Numbered from the stretch's first letter, positions 6,918 through 15,995 are shown. The stretch: DNA of 58,645 nucleotides from an uncultured Porphyromonas sp. (GCA_900538385.1 UWSO01000010.1:1-58645), one strand, 5' to 3'. Notes: generated by a model not told the origin, from the letters alone. Numbers and translations are program-made.

Positions 6918-8732
6918 ATGAGTCAGATATCCCGTCTAGCTGGGGTGGCCATCCCACTCTTTAGCCTGCGTCGCCAAGGCGATGCGGGGTGTGGTGACTT
7001 TGCCTCTTTGGAGGCTTTTGCCCCGATAGCGGAGCGGATGGGTATGAGCATCATACAGCTACTTCCTCTAGAAGATACGACGTTTTATGGAGACAGTCGT
7101 GACTCTTATCCCTATCGTCCACTGGCCTCTACGGTACTCAACCCAATCTATATAGCGGTAGATCAGTTGCCCTCACTCAAGGATCAGAAACTAGAGCAAG
7201 AGCTACAAGAGGAAGCTAAGCGACTGAGTGCGCAAAAGACCTTCGACTATACGCAGGTGTGGCAGCTCAAGCGACGCTGGCTGTGGGCATCCTTTACAGA
7301 GCAGGCGGATGCTTCGGAATACTTCACCGAGATGCTCTGTCGCTATGCTCGTTGGTGGGTCAAGGATGAGCAGGCTCCCCTCTGGCACTATTGGGTCGCT
7401 CTCCGGAGGGCTTTGGATCTACTGCCCGAGGAAGAGCGTACTCCGTGGAACTTCTGGGAGAGCCTAGAGCGGGTGAATCAGATCCGACAAGAAGACGAAC
7501 AGCGGGTCATACGCACGGGCAATTTCTATGTCTACTGCTATATGGTGGCTCAGCGGCAGATGCGCCGTGCCGTAGCCACGCTACACCGGCATGAGATCTC
7601 TCTCATGGGCGATCTGCCTGTAGGCGTGGATATACATGCCGTCGATACCGTTGTATATCGCAAACTCTTTCAATTCAAACGCTCGTGTGGAGCGCCACCC
7701 GACTACTTCTCTCCTGACGGACAAAACTGGGGCTTCCCGACCTATCGCTGGAACAAGCGTCTGATGCCACTCTGGTGGCGGGAACGGCTGGCCTATATGG
7801 AGCAGTTTTATGATTACCTGCGGGTAGATCATGTGCTAGGCTTCTTCCGTATGTGGTCCATACTACGTGACGGGCGATCTGGTATGCTCGGATTTTTTGA
7901 TCCCAGTAAAAGTTATGAGCGTGTAGCGCTACAAAAGATGGGCGTGGCAGAGACGCTACGCCCCGAGTGGATCGCTCCGATCCAGAGTCCCACCTCTACG
8001 GAGGTACTATGGATCACTCGTGGCTGGGTCAATCGCTTTTCGCTTAGGTACAATGTGGCGCAGTCCGAAGCCTTTGGCAAACTTACACCTGAGCTACAGG
8101 AGCGCCTGCGCAATCTTCAGGCAGAAGCGTATCGTTCCGATGAAGAGCGATGGCGGAAGAATGGTCTAGAGCGACTATCGCTCCTGAAGAGCTTGACCTC
8201 GATGCAGCTCTGTGCTGAGGATCTGGGAGTAGTCCCTCAGTGTGTCTACCCAGTCCTAGAGAAGCTAGGCATCCTCAAGCTGTACGTAGAGCGCATGCCT
8301 AAGAGTGCCGGCATCGAGTTTGAGGCGGCGCCATACTTCTCCGAGGATAGTGTCGGCACCACCTCGACGCATGACTGTGCGCCACTACGCTTGTGGTGGA
8401 TGGAAGATGCTGAGCGCTCACGACGCTACTACGACTACTTCCTCGCTGACTACGGCGTCCCCTATGACACTTCGCTCACACCTAAGCTGGCGAAGATCAT
8501 CGTGCGCCGGCACTTAGAGAGCCCCTCAAGACTCTGCATACTGCCGATGCAAGACTGGCTAGCCCTGAGCCCCGCGCACTGCGCCACGGTTGATCCTCAT
8601 AGCGAGCAGATCAATGATCCTAGCAATCCCCATCATGTGTGGAGTTATCGTATGCCTGTCACTATCGAGGAGCTACCAGACGACTGGATACGACAGCTCC
8701 ACCAGATGATCTCAAAGACTCATCGGCTGTAA
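6918..8732 (+). CDS. malQ: 4-alpha-glucanotransferase (GH77)
   Basis: 604 residues. The GH77 catalytic residues are visible: nucleophile Asp304 in YLRVDHVLGF, acid/base Glu434 in LCAEDLG, and the transition-state Asp486 after His485 in TSTHDCAP. The enzyme transfers alpha-1,4-glucan segments in maltodextrin or glycogen metabolism. Many Bacteroidetes homologues are about 900 residues with two N-terminal starch-binding CBM20 domains. This one starts directly with the GH77 barrel (LAGVAIPLFSLRRQGDAGCG), so it is a compact form. The gene follows efp after a hairpin-containing spacer and precedes the DUF4954 gene on the same strand. Confidence 0.92.
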   Translation: MSQISRLAGVAIPLFSLRRQGDAGCGDFASLEAFAPIAERMGMSIIQLLPLEDTTFYGDSRDSYPYRPLASTVLNPIYIAVDQLPSLKDQKLEQELQEEAKRLSAQKTFDYTQVWQLKRRWLWASFTEQADASEYFTEMLCRYARWWVKDEQAPLWHYWVALRRALDLLPEEERTPWNFWESLERVNQIRQEDEQRVIRTGNFYVYCYMVAQRQMRRAVATLHRHEISLMGDLPVGVDIHAVDTVVYRKLFQFKRSCGAPPDYFSPDGQNWGFPTYRWNKRLMPLWWRERLAYMEQFYDYLRVDHVLGFFRMWSILRDGRSGMLGFFDPSKSYERVALQKMGVAETLRPEWIAPIQSPTSTEVLWITRGWVNRFSLRYNVAQSEAFGKLTPELQERLRNLQAEAYRSDEERWRKNGLERLSLLKSLTSMQLCAEDLGVVPQCVYPVLEKLGILKLYVERMPKSAGIEFEAAPYFSEDSVGTTSTHDCAPLRLWWMEDAERSRRYYDYFLADYGVPYDTSLTPKLAKIIVRRHLESPSRLCILPMQDWLALSPAHCATVDPHSEQINDPSNPHHVWSYRMPVTIEELPDDWIRQLHQMISKTHRL

Positions 8733-8788
8733 GCTAGTCGTCCTATTTTCTTTCAATCTCCTAACAACATTCCCCCTACATATCATCT

Positions 8789-10780
8789 ATGCGAAAGCTT
8801 AATGCAAAAGAGATCAAACAATTGACGGACCAAGGCTGCCAAGCGCAGGACTGGTCCTTGGTTCGCGTTCATAGATATTTTGATGCTAGTCGCTGTCAGC
8901 AGGTACACTTCATCGGTAAGTGCGAGATAGGCGACAATCGTGGCGGTCGCCCCTCCGAGGAGGAGCCGAGCTACGTCGAGCCCTACCACTTAGCTCACGC
9001 TAGGCTGGTCAACTGTACCATCGGCGATCGAGTCATCATCGATGGCGTCCGGGACTGCATCTCGCATTACGACATTGGTGACGATGTAGTCATCCACGAC
9101 ATAGCAGCTCTCAAGGTAACGGGTGAGACCTCCTTCGGTAATGGAACCCTTGTGGAGGTACTCAACGAGACCGGTGGTCGTGAGGTGCCCATCTGCGATA
9201 TCCTGACCGCTCAGACCGCCTACATGCTGGCGATGTATCGCCATGACAAAGAGCTACAGACAGCGCTCTCTAAGCTCGTCGAGGACTACACAGCCTCTGT
9301 GCGCTCGGATCGTGGTACCATCGGTGAGAGTTCCCTGATCAAGCATTGTGGTCTTATGACCAATGTTAAGGTAGGCCCTCACAGCTCCATCATTGGAGCC
9401 GCTGTACTAGAGAATGGTTCTGTCAATAGTACGGTACTGAGTCCCACACGAGTCGGCTACGGGGTGATCTGTCGGGACTTCATCTTTTCTGCTGGTTGTG
9501 TCGTCTCTGATGGCTCCAATGTCTCACGCAGCTTCATCGGTCAGGGGTGCTCGGTGACCCATCTATTCAGTGCGCACGACTCGCTTTTCTTTGCCAATTG
9601 TCAGTGCGAAAACGGAGAGGCTTGTGCTGTCTTTGCAGGACCCTTTACCGTCACGATGCACAAGAGTAGTCTTCTGATCGCTGGTTACTATTCCTTCCTC
9701 AATGCGGGCAGTGGTTCTAACCAGAGCAATCACCTGTACAAGTTAGGACCCATTCACCAGGGCGTTGTAGAGCGTGGTAGCAAGACCACCTCCGACTCCT
9801 ATATCTTGTGGCCTTCGCGCATCGGTGCTTTCAGTCTGATTATGGGTCGTCATGTGGATCATATTGACTCGTCAGACTTCCCCTTCTCCTATATTATAGA
9901 GAATGACAACCAGACCTACCTCGTGCCAGGTACCAACCTGCGTAGCGTCGGTACCATCCGTGATACTAAGAAGTGGCCTAAGCGTGATAAGCGTCACCCA
10001 GAGGAAAAGCTCGACTGCGTCAACTACAACCTCCTCTCGCCTTATACGGTCGGCAAAATGTATAAGGGGTGGCATAAGCTTAAAGCGCTCGAGACACACC
10101 TCGGTAGCCGGGATGCTACCTATATCTATCACGATATGCACATTCGTCATGGCTCCCTCGTCAAGGGGTGTAGGTACTACGAGATGGGCATCGTCAAGTT
10201 CCTCGGCAACTCACTCATCCAGCGCATCCAAGACCAAGCGCCCAAGAGCAAGCGTGAGCTAGCCACCTGTTTGCCTCCGACCAGCAATGAGGGGCTCTCG
10301 GACTGGCTCGACCTAGCGGGTATGATCGCTCCACGTCGCCTCATACGTACTCTGATCAAACAGATCAAAGAGGGGCAGATCAAGACGCTCGAAGAGGTCA
10401 ACGTCGCCATCCGCTCCATACATAGTCGCTATTACGAGATCGAGTGGCACTGGGCGTACGATCTGCTCCTGCGTTGGTACGACATCGCCGCCAAGGATCT
10501 CACCGTGGAGCGGGTCATACAGATCGTTAAGGAGTGGCAGGAGACCGTCGTCGAGCTAGACGAGTATTTGCTCAAGGATGCTCACAAAGAGTTTGAGATG
10601 CTCACACAGGTAGGCTTCGGTATAGACCTCGATGGGGATCACAATCGTCGCATCGATTTCGAGCAGGTACGTGGTAGCTATGAGGACAACGCCTTCGTCG
10701 CAGAGGTACACGACCATATACGTCGCAAGAAGCTCCTCGGCGAGACGACCCTAGCACAGATCGACGCTCTCCCCGAGTAA
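8789..10780 (+). CDS. DUF4954 left-handed beta-helix protein
   Basis: 663 residues. Residues about 60-330 carry repeated hexapeptide-like turns (CTIGDRVIIDGV, YDIGDDVVIHDI, VKVGPHSSIIGAAV, NGSVNSTVL) of a left-handed beta-helix, as in sugar-nucleotide acyl- and nucleotidyl-transferases. The C-terminal third is helical. I recognise the whole as the Bacteroidetes DUF4954 family, whose reaction is not established. An acyltransferase-like or scaffold role is inference from the fold. Its 3' end has an odd feature: the last 22 nt before the stop (10757-10778) recur exactly at 11181-11202 on the far side of the repeat array that follows. Confidence 0.85.
   Translation: MRKLNAKEIKQLTDQGCQAQDWSLVRVHRYFDASRCQQVHFIGKCEIGDNRGGRPSEEEPSYVEPYHLAHARLVNCTIGDRVIIDGVRDCISHYDIGDDVVIHDIAALKVTGETSFGNGTLVEVLNETGGREVPICDILTAQTAYMLAMYRHDKELQTALSKLVEDYTASVRSDRGTIGESSLIKHCGLMTNVKVGPHSSIIGAAVLENGSVNSTVLSPTRVGYGVICRDFIFSAGCVVSDGSNVSRSFIGQGCSVTHLFSAHDSLFFANCQCENGEACAVFAGPFTVTMHKSSLLIAGYYSFLNAGSGSNQSNHLYKLGPIHQGVVERGSKTTSDSYILWPSRIGAFSLIMGRHVDHIDSSDFPFSYIIENDNQTYLVPGTNLRSVGTIRDTKKWPKRDKRHPEEKLDCVNYNLLSPYTVGKMYKGWHKLKALETHLGSRDATYIYHDMHIRHGSLVKGCRYYEMGIVKFLGNSLIQRIQDQAPKSKRELATCLPPTSNEGLSDWLDLAGMIAPRRLIRTLIKQIKEGQIKTLEEVNVAIRSIHSRYYEIEWHWAYDLLLRWYDIAAKDLTVERVIQIVKEWQETVVELDEYLLKDAHKEFEMLTQVGFGIDLDGDHNRRIDFEQVRGSYEDNAFVAEVHDHIRRKKLLGETTLAQIDALPE
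10757..10778 (+). repeat. 22-bp direct repeat, left copy (inside DUF4954 gene end)
   Basis: Begins CAGATCGACGCTCTCC. It is identical over 22 bp to 11181-11202. The two copies bracket the tandem REP array. This looks like a duplication made when the array was inserted or expanded. Confidence 0.8.
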
Positions 10781-10817
10781 CCTTGCAGCTCGCTAAAGCG
10801 AGACAGTTGGCGAAACA

Positions 10818-11178
10818 CACGGACGCACGATCGGTACGAGTAACCCTGTGTAGGGACGCACGGTCGTGCGTCCGTTGCATCAAAGCGAGACGTCTCCACG
10901 TAGGGACGCACGATCGGTACGAGTAACCCTGTGTAGGGACGCACGGTCTGTGCGTCCGTTGCGTCAAAGCGAGACGACGCTCTATTGGGACGCACGATCA
11001 GTACGAGTAACCCTGTGTAGGGACGCACGGTCGTGCGTCCGTTGCGTCAAAGCGAGACGTCTCCACGTAGGGACGCTCGATCGGTACGAGTAATCCTGTG
11101 TAGGGACGCACGGTCTGTGCGTCCGTTGCGTCAAAGCAAGACGACGCTCTATTGTAACGCTCGGCTAGCGTCCGTTGT
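10818..11178. repeat. four-unit 83/84-bp tandem array of REP-like palindromes
   Basis: The landmark ACGAGTAA(C/T)CCTGTGTAGGG occurs at 10836, 10919, 11003 and 11086, giving periods of 83, 84 and 83 bp. Each unit holds GACGCACGATC(G/A)GTACGAG, a palindrome of the GACGCACGGTC(TG)TGCGTC type, and CGTCAAAGCGAGACG. Two subtypes alternate (CTCCACGTAGGGACG versus ACGCTCTATTGGGACG; loops GGTCG versus GGTCTG), so the true higher-order unit is a dimer of about 167 bp. No coding function is credible. The dominant feature is stable hairpins. Confidence 0.85.
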
Positions 11179-11180
11179 AT

Positions 11181-11202
11181 CAGATCGACGCTCTCCCCGA
11201 GT
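11181..11202 (+). repeat. 22-bp direct repeat, right copy
   Basis: Exact second copy of the DUF4954 gene end (10757-10778), immediately after the last array unit. Here it is not in a gene, and the base after it differs (GTGA instead of GTAA). Confidence 0.8.
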
Positions 11203-11227
11203 GATCCCGCAGACCATAACATAGTAT

Positions 11228-11393
11228 CCCTCCCGAGGAATTTGGAAAATCCCCACGGAGGAAATCGCAAATCCCCACGGAGGAAAGAAAAAATAGTTCG
11301 GAAGTTTCATTTGATTCTTCGGACGTATTTCCCCTTACCTCCGTGGCAAATTTTTATTCTCCAGTGGGCTATTTGAAAATTCCTCCCGAAGAA
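11228..11393. repeat. variable-stem repeat element, copy A
   Basis: Core TTCGGAAGTTTCATTTGATTC near 11297-11318 with a single 21-bp unit. It is flanked by CCCACGGAGG blocks on the left (11253 and 11275) and the complementary CCTCCGTGG (11338-11346) on the right, and by CTCCCGAGGAATTT and AAATTCCTCCCGA at the ends. Same family as 19768-19949, 32162-32350 and 42905-43095. No gene is seen here. Confidence 0.75.
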
Positions 11394-11417
11394 TCGGAGT
11401 TTAGAGGAGACGACTCC

Positions 11418-11509
11418 TGTAGGGACGCACGGTCTGTGCGTCCGTCCCCGTTAAAGCCCTAACGCCGTAACCCTTGATACAACGGACGCACAGACCGTGC
11501 GTCCCTACA
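11418..11509. repeat. inverted pair of REP-like palindromes
   Basis: A 28-bp palindromic unit starting TGTAGGGACGCACGG (11418-11445) and its exact reverse complement (11482-11509) are separated by 36 bp. Degraded copies continue to about 11600. The nested structure can form either two small hairpins or one long one. Confidence 0.8.
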
Positions 11510-11690
11510 GTGTTCGTCCCACTTCACCCGTCGTCTCGTGCGTCCCCACACAGGGCTACACGCCTTTCTGTACCACAACGGACGCCCTCCGACTCGACAC
11601 TTCCGTTCGTGTCTATGTATTTGATAGTTGAATCTACGATATCAAAAATCTTTTGTACCTTAGCAGAGAACCGAAAACCTTAATGCTAGT

Positions 11691-12167
11691 ATGCTCAAAA
11701 AGAATCTCAAAGCTATCTGGACAATAGCTCTACTAGGAGTTGTCTTAGGCACTCTTCCTTCCTGTCAGAAGGATGATAAAGAGCCTGTCAGTAACACTCC
11801 CCAGCTTGCAGGAACGCACTGGGAGGGGACTATTACATTCAATGATACAGACACACTCTTGGAACCGAATGTCTTTGATTACAGTATGCTTTTTTTCTCT
11901 AGCCTTGAGGGAGAGGCAACTATTCCAAGGTTTCGACAGAATGTTGAAGATGTTCAAAGGTTTGTTGTTCCATTTGAATATACAATTGGAACTTCTTATA
12001 TCAAACTTAAACCTATTCCAGCTGGAAGTGATCCGTGGAAAGCCTACAGTATTAGAGAATGTCTCAGTGGAACTTGGCTCTTGAAAGAACTGTCAGCGAA
12101 TAAGATGACTTTTTATAGATCTCCTGGATCAGAAGTCGTTGTCACACTCAACAAGGTGCAGCTATGA
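11691..12167 (+). CDS. lipoprotein of unknown function
   Basis: 158 residues with a lipoprotein signal peptide (lipobox LPSC, acylated Cys25). The mature domain is small and beta-rich, starting with AGTHWEGTITF, a pattern seen in lipocalin-like and DUF-type small lipoproteins of Bacteroidetes. It ends TFYRSPGSEVVVTLNKVQL. Base composition is more AT-rich than the neighbouring housekeeping genes. It sits between a repeat block and a fragment of a paralogue (12169-12249), which suggests the locus once held tandem copies. Function unknown. Confidence 0.75.
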   Translation: MLKKNLKAIWTIALLGVVLGTLPSCQKDDKEPVSNTPQLAGTHWEGTITFNDTDTLLEPNVFDYSMLFFSSLEGEATIPRFRQNVEDVQRFVVPFEYTIGTSYIKLKPIPAGSDPWKAYSIRECLSGTWLLKELSANKMTFYRSPGSEVVVTLNKVQL

Positions 12168-12168
12168 A

Positions 12169-12249
12169 GCAAAACTTGTTTTGAATTCGAAGCAATGCTA
12201 CAGAACACCTGGATCTGAGACTATCATGACGCTTAAAAGGGTTCTTTAA
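12169..12249 (+). pseudogene. remnant 3' end of a paralogue of the preceding lipoprotein
   Basis: Directly after the lipoprotein stop, one frame reads CYRTPGSETIMTLKRVL and a stop (TGC at 12196 to TAA at 12247-12249). It aligns residue by residue with the lipoprotein tail FYRSPGSEVVVTLNKVQL, and the ~9 preceding codons also align weakly. There is no start or 5' part. This is most simply the leftover tail of a tandem duplicate removed by recombination. Confidence 0.65.
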
Positions 12250-12264
12250 GACTTACACTAGTTC

Positions 12265-12314
12265 TAACGCACACAACCACATTGTTCCGATCGGGACAAT
12301 GTGGTTGTGTGTTA
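12265..12314. terminator. long palindrome, probable bidirectional terminator
   Basis: CACACAACCACATTGT (12270-12285) and ACAATGTGGTTGTGTG (12296-12311) are perfect 16-bp arms around TCCGATCGGG, which is itself nearly palindromic. It lies after the lipoprotein remnant and before the ychF promoter region. No strong T-run follows. Confidence 0.55.
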
Positions 12315-12353
12315 TGGAGTCATCAAAACAAGGTATGACAGCAAGATAATTAG

Positions 12354-12361
12354 TACCTTTG
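12354..12361 (+). promoter_or_regulatory. -7 box of ychF
   Basis: TACCTTTG matches TAnnTTTG, 64 bp before the ychF start. No TTTG at the expected -33 distance. Confidence 0.4.
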
Positions 12362-12424
12362 CAGGAGAGCCGAGCTGACACGAGAGCGAGGCTTCGTCAC
12401 GTTGTATACTTATCCTTATAATAT

Positions 12425-13528
12425 ATGTCGCTACAGTGCGGTATCGTAGGACTACCCAACGTCGGTAAGTCCACTTTGTTTAACTGCTTGTCGAACGCTA
12501 AGGCGCAGTCGGCCAACTTCCCCTTCTGCACGATCGAACCCAACGTCGGGGTCATCACCGTGCCGGATGAGCGTCTCAATAAGTTGGTCGAGATGGAGCA
12601 CCCTAAACGGACGATACCTGCCACGGTAGAGATTGTCGACATCGCAGGACTGGTCAAAGGTGCTAGCCAAGGCGAGGGACTGGGCAATAAGTTCCTCTCC
12701 AACATCCGCGAGACCGATGCGATCATACACTTGCTGCGCTGCTTCGACGATGACAACATTACGCACGTTGACGGCTCTGTAGATCCTGTGCGCGACAAGG
12801 AAATCATCGATACAGAGCTACAACTCAAGGATCTGGAGACGGTGCAGACGCAGCTCAAGAAGTCCGAGCGACAGGCTCAGACGGGTGGCGACAAGCAGGC
12901 GAAGATCCGTGTCGCGCTCCTCAAGCGCATCGAGGAGGCACTGCTACAAGGGCTTAACGCTCGCTCGGTGACGCCTGAAAACAAGGACGAGGAGCAGGCG
13001 CTGCGAGACCTTTTCCTACTAACGGCTAAGCCTGTCCTCTACGTCTGTAATGTCGACGAGGCGAGTGCCGCCACGGGCAATGCTTATGTGGAGGCTGTTC
13101 GCAAAGCTATCGCTCATGAGGATGCGGAGCTACTGGTCGTATCGGCGCATATCGAGAGCGAGATAGCAGAGCTGGAGGAGTATGAGGAGCGTCAGCTCTT
13201 CCTGCAGGAGCTAGGGCTGGAGGAGACGGGTGTCAACCGTTTGATCCGAGCCGCTTACAAGTTGCTCAACCTCGAGACCTTCTTTACGGCGGGTCCTGAT
13301 GAGTGCCGTGCCTGGACTTTTGTCAAGGGGAGCAAGGCTCCTCAGTGTGCCGGCATCATACACACCGACTTCGAGCGTGGCTTCATACGTGCTGAGGTGA
13401 TCAAGTATGAGGACTACGTGCACTACGGCTCCGAGACGGCTGTCAAGGAGGCTGGTCGTATGGCGGTCGAGGGCAAGGATTACATCGTGCAGGACGGCGA
13501 TATCATGCACTTCCGCTTCAACGTATAG
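12425..13528 (+). CDS. ychF: redox-regulated ATPase YchF (Obg-like)
   Basis: 367 residues, the normal length. The G1 motif GLPNVGKST is near residues 8-16 and the G3 region DIAGLVKGA follows. The G4 position reads NVDE (in YVCNVDE), the change that makes YchF prefer ATP over GTP. The C-terminal TGS domain ends in the conserved VQDGDIMHFRFNV. YchF binds ribosomes and takes part in stress-linked translation control. It is the first of three same-strand housekeeping genes (ychF, guaA, panB) with short gaps. Confidence 0.96.
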   Translation: MSLQCGIVGLPNVGKSTLFNCLSNAKAQSANFPFCTIEPNVGVITVPDERLNKLVEMEHPKRTIPATVEIVDIAGLVKGASQGEGLGNKFLSNIRETDAIIHLLRCFDDDNITHVDGSVDPVRDKEIIDTELQLKDLETVQTQLKKSERQAQTGGDKQAKIRVALLKRIEEALLQGLNARSVTPENKDEEQALRDLFLLTAKPVLYVCNVDEASAATGNAYVEAVRKAIAHEDAELLVVSAHIESEIAELEEYEERQLFLQELGLEETGVNRLIRAAYKLLNLETFFTAGPDECRAWTFVKGSKAPQCAGIIHTDFERGFIRAEVIKYEDYVHYGSETAVKEAGRMAVEGKDYIVQDGDIMHFRFNV

Positions 13529-13570
13529 CGCCTCTAATACAAAGTATTAACACCGAAATAGAATCAACCT

Positions 13571-15091
13571 ATGCCGGACAAAATAATTATCGCAGACTTT
13601 GGCTCGCAGACCACACAGCTCATAGGCCGTCGTCTGAGAGACCTCAACACTTACTGCGAGATAGTCCCCTACAACAAGATCCCCACTGACCTGACGGGCG
13701 TTCGTGGCATCATCCTCTCTGGGAGCCCTTACTCGGTTTATGCTGAGGAAGCTTTTACCGCAGACATAGCAGCTATCCGTGGGCGGCTGCCGATTTTGGG
13801 TATCTGCTACGGTGCGCAGTTGATGGTGCATCAGAACGGAGGTGCCGTGGAGAACTCCAACACCCGCGAATACGGAGCCTCTACGCTACAACTGGTGGAC
13901 AAGGGCGATCCGCTACTCGCAGGACTCTCGCCACAGCACACGGTCTGGATGTCGCACGGGGACACGATCACACGTCTTCCTGAGGGCTTTAAGGTGATCG
14001 CCTCGACTCCCTCGGTGCAGTATGCCGCTTATAGGATAGAGGGTGAGGAGACGTGGGGCGTACAGTTCCACCCAGAGATACATCACAGTGAGGAGGGTAC
14101 GAAGCTCCTCGACAACTTTGTCACACTCTGTGGTATCAAGGGCGCATGGTCGTCTGAGTCTTTCATCGAGAGCGGCATCGCCTCGATTCGGGCGCAGGTA
14201 GGTGACGAACAAGTCATTATGGCGCTCAGTGGAGGCGTGGACAGTTCGGTCGCTGCGGTCCTCCTGCATCGTGCTATCGGTGATCAGCTCACCTGTATCT
14301 TTGTGGATCATGGACTGATGCGACTAGGCGAGGCTGAGCAGATCTTGGCTGACTACAAGGCGCTCGGGCTGGGTTGTATCAAGGTCGACGCAAGTGCGAA
14401 GTTCCTCGGAGACCTAGCAGGCGTTCGTGACCCCGAGGCTAAGCGTAAGGTGATCGGTAGAGACTTCATCGAGGTCTTTGAGGCTGAGGCTAAGAAGCTG
14501 CCGCAGGCTCGTTGGCTGGGACAGGGAACTATTTATCCCGACATCATCGAGTCTATCAACATCACGGGCAAGGTGATCAAGAGCCATCACAACGTGGGTG
14601 GACTGCCTGAGCGTATGCACCTCAAGCTGGTGGAGCCGCTGAAGCATCTCTTTAAGGATGAGGTGCGTCGTGTCGGCTTGTCACTCTCTATGCCACGACA
14701 CATGATCTTTCGTCATCCCTTCCCAGGGCCAGGTCTGGGTATTCGCGTCCTAGGCGAGGTGACTCCGGAGAAGGTCGCTATCCTCCAGCAGGCTGACAAG
14801 ATATACACCGACATGCTCCGCAAGTACAATCTCTACGATGAGGTGTGGCAGGCGGGAGCTATCCTCCTGCCAGTGCAGAGCGTAGGCGTCATGGGTGACG
14901 AGCGCACCTACGAGTACACGGTGGCACTGCGTGCCGTAACGAGCGTCGATGCGATGAGTGCTGACTGGGCTCGGCTGCCGTACGACTTCCTCGCAGAGGT
15001 CTCTAACGAAATCATAAACAAGGTGCGTGGCATCAATCGTGTCTGCTACGATGTGTCGTCAAAGCCACCCGCAACGATTGAGTGGGAGTAA
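13571..15091 (+). CDS. guaA: GMP synthase (glutamine-hydrolysing)
   Basis: 506 residues. N-terminal class I glutamine amidotransferase with the nucleophile Cys in GICYGAQ (about residue 79) and the His/Glu pair in VQFHPEIHHSEEG. The ATP pyrophosphatase domain has the PP-loop LSGGVDSS at about 219. The C-terminal dimerisation domain ends SKPPATIEWE, as in other GuaA proteins. It converts XMP, ATP and glutamine to GMP in the cytoplasm. It lies 42 bp downstream of ychF. Confidence 0.97.
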   Translation: MPDKIIIADFGSQTTQLIGRRLRDLNTYCEIVPYNKIPTDLTGVRGIILSGSPYSVYAEEAFTADIAAIRGRLPILGICYGAQLMVHQNGGAVENSNTREYGASTLQLVDKGDPLLAGLSPQHTVWMSHGDTITRLPEGFKVIASTPSVQYAAYRIEGEETWGVQFHPEIHHSEEGTKLLDNFVTLCGIKGAWSSESFIESGIASIRAQVGDEQVIMALSGGVDSSVAAVLLHRAIGDQLTCIFVDHGLMRLGEAEQILADYKALGLGCIKVDASAKFLGDLAGVRDPEAKRKVIGRDFIEVFEAEAKKLPQARWLGQGTIYPDIIESINITGKVIKSHHNVGGLPERMHLKLVEPLKHLFKDEVRRVGLSLSMPRHMIFRHPFPGPGLGIRVLGEVTPEKVAILQQADKIYTDMLRKYNLYDEVWQAGAILLPVQSVGVMGDERTYEYTVALRAVTSVDAMSADWARLPYDFLAEVSNEIINKVRGINRVCYDVSSKPPATIEWE

Positions 15092-15129
15092 CGCTTCGCT
15101 CAGTCTATCTACTTAATATCTAAATCAAT

Positions 15130-15951
15130 ATGTCCACTTATCAAGCTACCGATAGTCGCAAGGTGACCACCCGACGACTACTCGAGATGAAGGAGCGTGG
15201 GGAGAAGATCTCCATGCTCACCGCCTACGACTACTCTGCAGCACAGATCATCGATGCTGCCGGTATGGATGTGATCCTCGTAGGCGACTCTGCCAGTAAT
15301 GTGATGGCGGGTAATGTGACTACGCTGCCTATCACGCTCGACCAGATGATATACCACGGCAAGAGCGTGATGAAAGCGGTGCAGCGTGCACTGGTCGTCG
15401 TAGACCTTCCCTTTGGCTCTTATCAGGGCAACTCGAAGATCGCTCTAGAGAGTGCGATCAAAGTGATGAAGATCACCCATGCTGATGCGATCAAGATCGA
15501 GGGTGGTAGCGAGATCCGAGAATCGGTAGAGCGTATCCTTTCGGCTGGTATCCCGATTATGGGACACCTCGGGCTGACTCCTCAGTCGATCAATAAGTTT
15601 GGTTCTTACGCCGTACGTGCCAAGGAGCAGGCGGAGGCTGACAAGCTGCTGGCTGACGCACATCTCCTCGAGGAGCTAGGCTGCTTTGCCCTCGTACTGG
15701 AGAAGATCCCGGCACCGCTAGCTACCAAGGTTGCCTCTGAGCTAACGATCCCCGTCATCGGCATCGGAGCAGGCGGTGGGGTAGACGGACAAGTGCTCGT
15801 CATGCACGACATGCTCGGCATCACACAAGGCTTTAGTCCTCGCTTCTTGCGTCGCTACGCTGATCTCGGCTCTATCATGACCGAGGCGGTGCAGCACTAC
15901 ATAGCCGACGTCAAGAGCCAAGACTTCCCCAACGAGGAGGAGTCTTACTAA
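15130..15951 (+). CDS. panB: 3-methyl-2-oxobutanoate hydroxymethyltransferase
   Basis: 273 residues. Motifs of the PanB barrel: MLTAYDYSAAQIIDAAGMD, VGDSASNVM (metal-binding Asp), GHLGLTPQS and GIGAGGGVDGQVLV. It transfers a hydroxymethyl group from 5,10-methylene-THF to 2-oxoisovalerate, the first step of pantothenate synthesis. No panC or panD is adjacent. It follows guaA by 38 bp and closes this housekeeping run before the accessory region. Confidence 0.96.
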   Translation: MSTYQATDSRKVTTRRLLEMKERGEKISMLTAYDYSAAQIIDAAGMDVILVGDSASNVMAGNVTTLPITLDQMIYHGKSVMKAVQRALVVVDLPFGSYQGNSKIALESAIKVMKITHADAIKIEGGSEIRESVERILSAGIPIMGHLGLTPQSINKFGSYAVRAKEQAEADKLLADAHLLEELGCFALVLEKIPAPLATKVASELTIPVIGIGAGGGVDGQVLVMHDMLGITQGFSPRFLRRYADLGSIMTEAVQHYIADVKSQDFPNEEESY

Positions 15952-15987
15952 CATAGCTAGGAGAAGTCTCTTACTGAGAGATACATC

Positions 15988-15995
15988 TATCTTTG
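15988..15995 (+). promoter_or_regulatory. -7 box of the 576-residue lipoprotein gene
   Basis: TATCTTTG matches TAnnTTTG, 105 bp upstream of the start. The -33 box is not evident. Confidence 0.4.

Noticed and set aside
10818..11178. CRISPR array
   Set aside because: Units are nearly identical along their full 83-84 bp, so there are no unique spacers, and no cas genes occur in the window.
10602..11270. Overlapping minus-strand ORFs with repeated RPCVPTQGYSYRS-type sequence
   Set aside because: They are translations of the tandem palindromic array in several frames, with no start signals or family similarity.
11474..11683. 69-residue ORF
   Set aside because: Built from degenerate REP-like repeats.
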